A stretch of 45,513 bases of DNA from the NCBI GenBank assembly GCA_012522045.1, contig JAAYLC010000031.1, positions 1-45,513 on the forward strand, given 5' to 3'. Positions within the stretch are counted from its first letter, which is position 1, and each line of letters begins with the position of its first letter. The DNA is from Bacteroidota bacterium (GTDB lineage Bacteria > Bacteroidota > Bacteroidia > Flavobacteriales > Flavobacteriaceae). Of this stretch, positions 8,918 to 15,561 are shown piece after piece. The notes beneath the pieces were generated by a model that was not told where the DNA came from, searched no databases, and worked only from the letters and a program-made list of their open reading frames with translations. The translations under genes and the position numbers were made by a program.

Positions 8918-8925
8918 TAATTTTG
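8918..8925 (+). promoter_or_regulatory. Predicted -7 element of the methyltransferase pair
   Basis: TAATTTTG is an exact TAnnTTTG match 27 bases before the ATG at 8953. It lies in the gap between the tRNA gene and the first methyltransferase, the only place from which the two overlapping genes could be transcribed together. Confidence 0.5.
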
Positions 8926-8952
8926 AACTGTTTTTTTTAAAGTAAAGCGCAC

Positions 8953-9537
8953 ATGAAATTTGACGAAAATTTTTGGACTTCAAAATACGATTCGAAACTG
9001 ACTGGCTGGGATGTCGGTTATGTTTCAAGACCGCTGAAAGAATATATAGACATGCTACAAGATAAAAATCTGAAAATTCTGATACCGGGTGGAGGAAATT
9101 CATATGAAGCTGAATATTTACACAACACTGGATTTAATAATGTTTTTGTGATTGATATCTCAAAACGGCCTTTGGAAAACATTAAAAAAAGAGTGCCCGA
9201 TTTTCCGGAGAACCATTTAATTCATGCGGATTTCTTTAAGTTGGAGGGGCAGTATGACTTGATTCTCGAACAGACCTTTTTTTGTGCACTAAATCCGGAG
9301 CTACGTACGAAATATGTTGATAAAATGCATCAACTTTTAAAAAATGACGGTAAATTGGTCGGGCTCTTGTTTAATATTCCACTCAATGAAGATCATCCGC
9401 CTTTTGGAGGCAATGAAAAAGAATACAGAAAACTTTTTGAACAAAAATTTGATATCGAAATAATGGAAACAGCTTACAATTCCATTCCGGCACGAGCAGG
9501 AAATGAACTGTTCATTAAAATGCAAAAAAATAAATGA
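8953..9537 (+). CDS. TPMT-family SAM-dependent methyltransferase
   Basis: A 194-residue soluble protein of the thiopurine S-methyltransferase family (PF05724). The N-terminus FDENFWTSKYDSKLTGWDVGYVSRPLKEYID is the family's substrate-proximal W-x-x-G-W-D region. The SAM-binding loop is LIPGGGNSYEAEYL (around residue 45), followed by the acidic end of strand two (VIDIS) and the DLILEQTFFCAL block. Homologues methylate thiols, selenium or tellurium compounds or halides; the true substrate here is unknown. The gene overlaps the next methyltransferase gene by four bases (ATGA), so the two are translationally coupled. It starts with ATG 27 bases after a good -7 box. Confidence 0.88.
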   Translation: MKFDENFWTSKYDSKLTGWDVGYVSRPLKEYIDMLQDKNLKILIPGGGNSYEAEYLHNTGFNNVFVIDISKRPLENIKKRVPDFPENHLIHADFFKLEGQYDLILEQTFFCALNPELRTKYVDKMHQLLKNDGKLVGLLFNIPLNEDHPPFGGNEKEYRKLFEQKFDIEIMETAYNSIPARAGNELFIKMQKNK

Positions 9538-9992
9538 TTGTCACCTATAAAGATATCCTTTTTGTACTGCTGCAATTAGCGCTTTTTTTCCTTTTCAGTT
9601 TTGACATCCATGCATGGCGAATTTATTTTCCGTTGTTTTTATTTTGGGCAGGTGTTGGGTTGTTGGTTATCGGGACGTTTATCATTATCGTTGGAGTTTT
9701 ACAATTAAATGTCAACCTTTCACCTTTTCCGAGTCCGCTTCCAAAATCGAAACTCATCGTTCATGGCATTTACAAATACATGCGCCATCCTATTTACACC
9801 GGTATTTTTATGGGATTCCTCGGGTTTTCAATTATCGCCGATTCCGGATACAAACTTCTGATAAGTGCAATCTTACTTTTGTTATTCTATTTTAAAAGTA
9901 TTTATGAAGAGAAAAGATTGATGTTGGTGTTTCCTGACTATGATTTGTATCGACAAAAAACAGGTCGGTTTTTTCCAAGATTTTTTAATTAA
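9534..9992 (+). CDS. Membrane methyltransferase of the isoprenylcysteine/phospholipid (ICMT/PEMT) family
   Basis: A 152-residue protein with four or so membrane helices. The C-terminal signature HGIYKYMRHPIYTGIFM followed by EEKRLMLVFPDYDLYRQKTGRFFP is that of the ICMT/PEMT/NnrU-like superfamily; the RHPxYTG element contacts SAM and the E-E-x-x-L region forms the active site. These enzymes methylate small lipophilic or membrane-held acceptors. ATG overlaps the stop of the upstream TPMT-like gene, suggesting a joint function. Its TAA (9990-9992) shares two bases with the stop of the convergent upp remnant, so neither gene has an intergenic terminator. Confidence 0.85.
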   Translation: MIVTYKDILFVLLQLALFFLFSFDIHAWRIYFPLFLFWAGVGLLVIGTFIIIVGVLQLNVNLSPFPSPLPKSKLIVHGIYKYMRHPIYTGIFMGFLGFSIIADSGYKLLISAILLLLFYFKSIYEEKRLMLVFPDYDLYRQKTGRFFPRFFN

Positions 9993-10642
9993 AGCCGCAA
10001 ACCGTAACATAAATCACCGGCATCTCCGAGACCCGGAACGATATAACCTTTTTCATTTAGATTTTCATCAATAGTAGCAATCCATAAATGGGTGTTTTCA
10101 GGAAAAACGCTTTTTATCAATTCAATTCCGGGAACCGCGCCAATTACGGAAACCAAATGTATCTGTTTTGGAGTTCCGTGTTTTTTGAGTGCTTGAAATA
10201 CATTTTCAAAAGTTTTTCCGGTGGCGAGCATCGGATCGGCGAGAATGAGCGTTTTGCCTTCTAAATGAGGCGAAGCAAAATAATTGACTTCCACTTCAAA
10301 GTTACCTTCTTTAGTCGGTGGAAGTCTGTAAGCCGAAATAAAAGCATTTTCTACGGAGTCAAAATAATTTAATATCCCTTGATGTAAAGCAATTCAGGCA
10401 CGCATAACGGAACACAACACAATTTGATCAGCAGGAACTTGCATTTTTTTAATTCCCAAAGGCGTAGTGACAGAAACGGATTTATAGCTTAAAGTTTTAC
10501 TTAATTCATAACTCAAGATTTCACCGATACGCGCTATATTATTACGAAACAACGCTTTGTTTTTTTGAAAATTTTCATCGCGTATTTCACAGATAAATTG
10601 ATTTAAAATCGAATTTTCACGGCTGAAATCATGAATGGTCAT
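9989..10642 (-). pseudogene. upp: Uracil phosphoribosyltransferase, interrupted by an in-frame TGA
   Basis: The frame gives a 217-codon UPRT of normal Bacteroidota length, starting at ATG 10642 (MTIHDFSRENS). The codon at 10396-10394 is TGA. Upstream reads LCSVMRA and downstream, same frame, IALHQGILNYFDSVENAFISAYR and then the PRPP loop LILADPMLATGKT and the C-terminal PGLGDAGDLCYG. In relatives this stretch reads RAGLPLHQG, so the stop replaces the conserved glycine and the next two residues also differ. Everything else looks well conserved, so the lesion is recent or a sequence error. An intact enzyme would convert uracil and PRPP to UMP; as written, only an inactive 82-residue fragment would form. 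Confidence 0.88.
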
Positions 10643-10757
10643 ATCCTTAAATTTTATAGAAAACTTGAAATTACAAGGTATAAATAAATTTAAAATTACA
10701 TGGTTAAAAACCAATATGGTTTCTCAGTTAAGATTTTATATTCAAAATGCAAGTCTG

Positions 10758-10765
10758 TATCTTTG
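10758..10765 (+). promoter_or_regulatory. Predicted -7 element of the CBS/cysteine synthase gene
   Basis: TATCTTTG is an exact TAnnTTTG match, 16 bases before the ATG at 10782, in the intergenic region shared with the divergent upp remnant. No clear -33 element accompanies it. Confidence 0.5.
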
Positions 10766-10781
10766 TAGTCAATTTTAGATT

Positions 10782-11762
10782 ATGAAATACGCAGAAAATA
10801 TCCTTGAAACAATCGGTAACACACCGTTGGTAAAAATAAATAAACTTGCAGCTGAAATTCCTGCATTGGTTTTGGCAAAATACGAAACGTTTAATCCCGG
10901 AAATTCGGTAAAAGACCGCATGGCCGTTAAAATGGTTGAAGATGCTGAAGCTGATGGTCGGTTAAAACCGGGCGGAACCATTATTGAAGGGACTTCCGGA
11001 AATACGGGAATGGGGCTTGCACTGGCTGCAATTGTAAAAGGATACAAAATGATTTGTGTGATTAGCGACAAACAAAGCAAAGAAAAGATAGATGTTTTAA
11101 AAGCGATGGGCAGCGAAGTTGTGATTTGTCCTACCGAAGTAGCTCCTGATGATCCGCGGAGTTATTATTCGGTGTCAAGACGATTGGCTGAGGAAATTCC
11201 AAACAGCTGGTATGTAAATCAATATGACAATCCCAGCAATACTCAAGCACATTATGAAAGCACCGGTCCCGAAATTTGGGAACAAACCGACGGAAAAGTA
11301 ACACATTTTGTGGTCGGCGTGGGTACAGGGGGAACCATCAGCGGAGTGGGAAGGTATTTAAAAGAAAAAAACCCGAATGTAAAAGTTTGGGGAATAGATA
11401 CTTACGGAAGTGTTTTTAAAAAATATCACGAAACCGGAATTTTTGACGAAAACGAAATTTATCCCTACATCACTGAAGGAATCGGAGAAGATATTTTACC
11501 GGAGAATGTTGATTTTGACGTGATTGACGGATTTACAAAAGTCACTGATAAAGACGCTGCTATTTATACCCAAAAACTTGCCAAAGAAGAAGGCTTTTTC
11601 CTAGGGAATTCTGCCGGGGCAGCGATGAAAGGGGTGCTGCAACTGAAAGAGCATTTTACCAAAGATGACGTGGTTGTAGTATTGTTCCACGATCATGGCA
11701 GTCGCTATGTGGGCAAAATGTTTAATGATGATTGGATGCGCGAACAAGGATTTATTGAATAA
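10782..11762 (+). CDS. PLP-dependent cysteine synthase / cystathionine beta-synthase catalytic protein
   Basis: A 326-residue fold-type II PLP enzyme. NPGNSVKDRM contains the Schiff-base lysine (Lys44), GTSGNTG (residues 70-76) binds the substrate carboxylate and GVGTGGTISGVG binds the PLP phosphate. The segment WGIDTYGSVFKKYHETG and the ending FHDHGSRYVGKMFND resemble the catalytic core of cystathionine beta-synthase more than CysK. There is no CBS-pair domain at the C-terminus. It could make cysteine from O-acetylserine and sulfide, or cystathionine from serine and homocysteine; the sequence favours the CBS-like branch without proving it. It is a single-gene unit. Confidence 0.88.
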   Translation: MKYAENILETIGNTPLVKINKLAAEIPALVLAKYETFNPGNSVKDRMAVKMVEDAEADGRLKPGGTIIEGTSGNTGMGLALAAIVKGYKMICVISDKQSKEKIDVLKAMGSEVVICPTEVAPDDPRSYYSVSRRLAEEIPNSWYVNQYDNPSNTQAHYESTGPEIWEQTDGKVTHFVVGVGTGGTISGVGRYLKEKNPNVKVWGIDTYGSVFKKYHETGIFDENEIYPYITEGIGEDILPENVDFDVIDGFTKVTDKDAAIYTQKLAKEEGFFLGNSAGAAMKGVLQLKEHFTKDDVVVVLFHDHGSRYVGKMFNDDWMREQGFIE

Positions 11763-11865
11763 GAATAGGCAAAAATCATTTGCTGAATTTACGGTCAACC
11801 TGTTTTTTAGTTTTTCGAAACTTTATTTTATAAAATATTACAGATAATCACCAACTTATTTTGTA

Positions 11866-11873
11866 TATTTTTG
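11866..11873 (+). promoter_or_regulatory. Predicted -7 element of the DUF202 gene
   Basis: TATTTTTG matches TAnnTTTG and lies 71 bases before the ATG at 11945. A small perfect hairpin (AGGTTA/TAACCT, 11880-11896) would fall in the leader. It has no U-tract of its own and no assigned role. Confidence 0.35.
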
Positions 11874-11944
11874 AACATTAGGTTATTTTTTAACCTCATG
11901 CAGTTATACTATTCTTAGCGATTACAAATAAATCAAAAAAAATT

Positions 11945-12310
11945 ATGAGAAAGGCAAAAAAGCTTTTCAGATTTTTAAGAACTGTTCCGGTACCTGCAAA
12001 TACGAGTGAAATTTTAGCATTGGAACGAACCAAACTCGCCAATGAACGTACCTTGCTTTCTTACATTCGTTCGGCATTGTATCTTTTTATCGGAGGAATT
12101 GGCGTGCTCCAATTAGATATGTCGGGAAGTGCTCATTGGTTGGGCTATTTGGCTATTTTTATCTGTATTCTCTTTTTAACTATTGGTTTTATCCGATATA
12201 CACTTTTACGACGACGCTTGGAAAAATGGAACCGAATTCTCTTTGTTAAAGCCAAAGAGATTCAGCAGAATTCAGATGAAGAAAAACCTGAAAATCAGGA
12301 AGAATTCTAA
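11945..12310 (+). CDS. DUF202 (YidH-like) membrane protein
   Basis: A 121-residue inner-membrane protein. The conserved DUF202 block LALERTKLANERTLLSYIRSALYLFIGG (from about residue 24) precedes two clear membrane helices (about residues 42-58 and 65-85). The C-terminus is charged and cytosolic-looking. The family is widespread in bacteria and, as VTC-associated domains, in eukaryotes, but its molecular job in bacteria is not established. It stands between single-gene units and shows no obvious operon partner; the next gene begins 60 bases on. Confidence 0.85.
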   Translation: MRKAKKLFRFLRTVPVPANTSEILALERTKLANERTLLSYIRSALYLFIGGIGVLQLDMSGSAHWLGYLAIFICILFLTIGFIRYTLLRRRLEKWNRILFVKAKEIQQNSDEEKPENQEEF

Positions 12311-12370
12311 AACTTAAAATACTTTTTTTATCTTTAATCCTTCATATAAAGTTATTTATGAAATTGAAGG

Positions 12371-13648
12371 ATGAAAGAAGAGTTGCTGCACTATATTTGG
12401 AAATTTCAAAAATTGACCCATTCGCAATTAAAATGCGTTCATGGAGAAAAAGTGCAAATCCATCATCCCGGAACGCATAATCTTCAAGCCGGTCCTGATT
12501 TTTTCAATGCAAAACTCATGATTGCCAATCAACTTTGGGCCGGAAATGTTGAAATTCATTTAAAATCGTCCGATTGGTATGTGCACAATCATCAAAATGA
12601 TGATACATACACCAATGTGGTTCTTCACGTAGTTTGGGAACACGATGCTGAAGTTTATCGCGCGGACGGAACCGTTATTCCGACACTGATTTTATCAAAC
12701 TATGTCGCCTCCGATCTGCTCAATCGTTATCAAAATCTAATGACCAATCATCGAAATTGGATTAATTGTGAAAATGAACTTCCTGATATCGATGAGTTTA
12801 TCATTAAAAATTGGCTGGAAAGAGTGTATTTTGAACGTCTTGAAGAGCGGCAAAAACTAATCTCTAAAGAACTTTCCGAACTTAACAATCATTGGGAAGC
12901 ATTGTTTTTCAGAATGTTGTTTAAAAATTTTGGTTTAAAAATAAACGGCGCTTCATTCTTGAGTATTGCACGTTCATTCGATTTTAAAATCATCCAGAAA
13001 AATGATAATCCAGAAATGATAGAAGCTTTATTTATGGGACAAGCCGGATTGTTAGATGAAATTAAAGAAGATGCATATTTTCAATCGTTAAAAGAAACAT
13101 ATAAATATGTGCGTCATAAATACAATTTGACAAATACATCAGTCTTAAAACCACAATTTTTTCGATTGCGTCCGCCCAATTTTCCCACCATCAGATTGTC
13201 ACAATTGGCAGTTTTATACGCACAACATAAAAATATTTTTACTTCGATGATTAAAACGGATAGTGTAGAAGCGTTTTACGATTTTTTTGATATTGCAGCT
13301 TCAGACTATTGGACGACCCATTTTAATTTTGGAGTACCTGCAGCCAAACGCAAAAAGAAATTAACCAAAAAATTTATTGATCTTTTATTGGTGAATACGA
13401 TAATTCCAATCAAGTTCAGTTACGCAAAAAGAAACGGCGAAGCTATCTCAGACCACCTTATTGAACTGGCAACCACGCTCGCAGCAGAGGAAAATTCAAT
13501 TGTATCTAAGTTTAACAGCATCCGGCCTTTGGCTGTAAATTCGTTAGATTCTCAGGCACTTTTACAATTAAAAAATAATTACTGCGACAAAAATAAATGT
13601 TTGAATTGTGCCATAGGAAATAGCTTAATCGGAAATAAAACAGGATAA
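12371..13648 (+). CDS. DUF2851 family protein
   Basis: A 425-residue soluble protein typical of Bacteroidota. The N-terminal half has the family motifs HHPGTHNLQAGPDFFNA, GNVEIHLKSSDWYVHNH and NVVLHVVWEHD, rich in histidine and aspartate in a way that suggests a metal or nucleic-acid active site. The C-terminus ends in a cysteine cluster, YCDKNKCLNCAIGNSLIG, which could bind a metal. Its function is unknown. The ATG at 12371 is preceded by 60 intergenic bases, and 94 bases separate it from the PASTA gene. Confidence 0.85.
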   Translation: MKEELLHYIWKFQKLTHSQLKCVHGEKVQIHHPGTHNLQAGPDFFNAKLMIANQLWAGNVEIHLKSSDWYVHNHQNDDTYTNVVLHVVWEHDAEVYRADGTVIPTLILSNYVASDLLNRYQNLMTNHRNWINCENELPDIDEFIIKNWLERVYFERLEERQKLISKELSELNNHWEALFFRMLFKNFGLKINGASFLSIARSFDFKIIQKNDNPEMIEALFMGQAGLLDEIKEDAYFQSLKETYKYVRHKYNLTNTSVLKPQFFRLRPPNFPTIRLSQLAVLYAQHKNIFTSMIKTDSVEAFYDFFDIAASDYWTTHFNFGVPAAKRKKKLTKKFIDLLLVNTIIPIKFSYAKRNGEAISDHLIELATTLAAEENSIVSKFNSIRPLAVNSLDSQALLQLKNNYCDKNKCLNCAIGNSLIGNKTG

Positions 13649-13715
13649 AATCAGTTATAGAAAAACTTATTGCGATGCATTCTGAGAATTTATAGTTTTC
13701 ATTCCTCGGAATTTA

Positions 13716-13723
13716 TATTTTTG
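13716..13723 (+). promoter_or_regulatory. Predicted -7 element of the PASTA-rluD operon
   Basis: TATTTTTG matches TAnnTTTG, 19 bases before the ATG of the PASTA gene. The gene pair it serves overlaps by 11 bases, so one promoter is enough for both. Confidence 0.45.
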
Positions 13724-13742
13724 TAACCTTTAATCAAGCCGT

Positions 13743-14375
13743 ATGAATTTTTTTAAATTTCTGACCACGCGTACTTTTTTTATCCAATTGTTACTTGCTG
13801 TTGTGGTTATCATCCTTTTGGTTTTTGGTATTATGTGGTGGCTCCGAATCACAACAAATCACAACCAAAAGATTGAAGTACCGGATTTATCTTCAATGAC
13901 TTTAGATAAAGTTGAACAAAAATTGGATGAATTAAATCTGCGTTATGAAATTTTAGATTCTGCGAATTACAATCCCGAGTTTCCACGATATTCGGTGATT
14001 GAGCAAATTCCACCTGCCGGGAAATATGTAAAAGAAAACAGAAAGTTATACCTCACATTAAATCCATCGGGATATTACGACGTGGAAGTTCCCAACGTTA
14101 TAGGCAGAACACTCCGACAAGCCGAACCAACTTTGGTTGGAATGGGATTTGAAATAGGAGAAATAAGTTACGAACCCGATATCAGCGACAATGTTTTGGA
14201 AATGAGATATCGCGGAGAATTGTTAGAACCCGGTGCTGAAATTCCCAAAACTTCCGTGATTGATTTAGTCGTTGGCGATCAATCCCTTAACCGATTGTTT
14301 TCAGATGATACAGATTCAAATGATGAAGCGGGAGAAAATGAAGAACATCCAGAAGAATACCACAATGAATTTTAA
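13743..14375 (+). CDS. PASTA-domain membrane protein
   Basis: A 210-residue protein with a short cytosolic N-terminus, one membrane helix (about residues 14-34, rich in V, I and L) and two periplasmic PASTA domains (about residues 40-105 and 107-177, each opening with a VPDL or VPNV motif and closing with a strand such as LYLTLNPSG). The tail is acidic. PASTA domains bind muropeptides or the PBP surface in kinases and PBPs. No kinase or PBP domain is present here, so it may be a stand-alone envelope scaffold or sensor. The next gene, rluD-like, starts inside its last codons. Confidence 0.88.
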   Translation: MNFFKFLTTRTFFIQLLLAVVVIILLVFGIMWWLRITTNHNQKIEVPDLSSMTLDKVEQKLDELNLRYEILDSANYNPEFPRYSVIEQIPPAGKYVKENRKLYLTLNPSGYYDVEVPNVIGRTLRQAEPTLVGMGFEIGEISYEPDISDNVLEMRYRGELLEPGAEIPKTSVIDLVVGDQSLNRLFSDDTDSNDEAGENEEHPEEYHNEF

Positions 14376-15402
14376 AGAAAATAGTGAAGAAGAAGGTAAT
14401 GATGAGTTGTATGAACATTATCGTTTTGTTGCCGATAAAGGGCAAAATCCATTACGCGTGGATAAATTCTTGATGAATCTTGTTCAAAATGCAACTCGAA
14501 ATAAAATTCAAAAAGCTGCAGCAGCCGGGAATATTTTTGTAAATGACAAACCTGTAAAATCCAATTACAAGGTAAAAGGCGGCGATGTGGTTACCGTACT
14601 TTTTGAACACCCACCTTATGAATATCTCTTGGTTCCTGAAAACATTCCTTTGGATATTGTTTATGAAGACGAAGCATTGGTTGTGGTAAACAAACCTGCC
14701 GGAATGGTAGTACATCCGGGGCATGGTAACTATAGCGGAACTCTTATAAATGCACTGACCTACCATTTTGAAAATCTTCCGAACAACAGCAGCAATCGTC
14801 CGGGTTTGGTTCATAGAATTGACAAAGACACAAGCGGTCTTTTGGTCATTGCAAAAACCGAAGAAGCGATGGTGCACCTTGCAAAACAATTTTTTGACAA
14901 AAGTACCGAACGGGAATATGTGGCACTGGTTTGGGGAAATGTAGTAAATGATGAAGGAATTATTGAAGGAAATATCGGGCGTCATCCTAAAAACCGTTTG
15001 CAAAATACTGTCTTTGAAGGCGATGAAAAAGAACAGGGGAAACCTGCAATTACCCGCTACAAAGTTTTGGAAAGATTGGGTTATGTCACTTTAGTTTCTT
15101 GCAGATTGGAAACCGGTCGTACACATCAGATACGCGTTCATATGAAACACATCGGACACACGCTGTTTAATGACGAACGTTATGGGGGCGACAAAATATT
15201 AAAAGGAACTACTTTTACGAAATACAAACAGTTTGTCGAAAATTGTTTTAAAGTACTCCCCAGACAAGCTTTACACGCTCGTACATTAGGATTTATACAT
15301 CCGATTTCAGGAGAATTTATGCGTTTTGAAAGTTCCATTCCCGAGGATATGGAAACATGCTTGGAAAAATGGCGAAATTATTCCCAACATGTGATTGAGT
15401 AG
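14365..15402 (+). CDS. RluA-family 23S rRNA pseudouridine synthase (RluD-like)
   Basis: A 345-residue enzyme that would isomerise uridine in 23S rRNA. An N-terminal S4 RNA-binding domain (RVDKFLMNLVQNATRNKIQ) is followed by the catalytic domain with HRIDKDTSGLLVIAKT; Asp153 is the expected catalytic aspartate. GRTHQIRVHMKHIGH is the conserved C-terminal motif. I choose ATG 14365 because it gives a normal-length N-terminus. The same frame is open further upstream, but that extension would only translate PASTA-coding DNA out of frame. The 11-base overlap with the PASTA gene implies coupling. Confidence 0.92.
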   Translation: MNFKENSEEEGNDELYEHYRFVADKGQNPLRVDKFLMNLVQNATRNKIQKAAAAGNIFVNDKPVKSNYKVKGGDVVTVLFEHPPYEYLLVPENIPLDIVYEDEALVVVNKPAGMVVHPGHGNYSGTLINALTYHFENLPNNSSNRPGLVHRIDKDTSGLLVIAKTEEAMVHLAKQFFDKSTEREYVALVWGNVVNDEGIIEGNIGRHPKNRLQNTVFEGDEKEQGKPAITRYKVLERLGYVTLVSCRLETGRTHQIRVHMKHIGHTLFNDERYGGDKILKGTTFTKYKQFVENCFKVLPRQALHARTLGFIHPISGEFMRFESSIPEDMETCLEKWRNYSQHVIE

Positions 15403-15466
15403 CTTCATTTATCAATAAGCTTGGCTTTAGGTCGGAGTGAATAATCAGCATTTTAAATTCGTTAAA

Positions 15467-15493
15467 TTTCACATTCATTGGTTTTTTGAATGT
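15467..15493. repeat. 9-bp perfect inverted repeat upstream of the S46 peptidase gene
   Basis: TCACATTCA (15467-15475) and TGAATGTGA (15485-15493) form a perfect hairpin with a nine-base loop, between the rluD stop and the peptidase ATG. It lacks a U-tract on either side, so it is a poor terminator. It could be an operator or an mRNA leader hairpin. The remainder of the 159-base gap shows no strong signal. Confidence 0.4.
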
Positions 15494-15561
15494 GAGGTGT
15501 ATTGACGAATAGGAGATTCCTCTTATATTTACCAACTGTTAATTTTTGTAAAATATTTTCA

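Noticed and set aside
10394-10396. Selenocysteine or other recoding of the TGA in upp
   Set aside because: UPRT is not a selenoprotein, the residue replaced is a conserved glycine, adjacent residues are also altered, and no SECIS-like hairpin stands out after the codon.
14272-14364. Upstream extension of the rluD-like frame
   Set aside because: It would add 31 residues translated out of frame from PASTA coding DNA; ATG 14365 gives the normal N-terminus.
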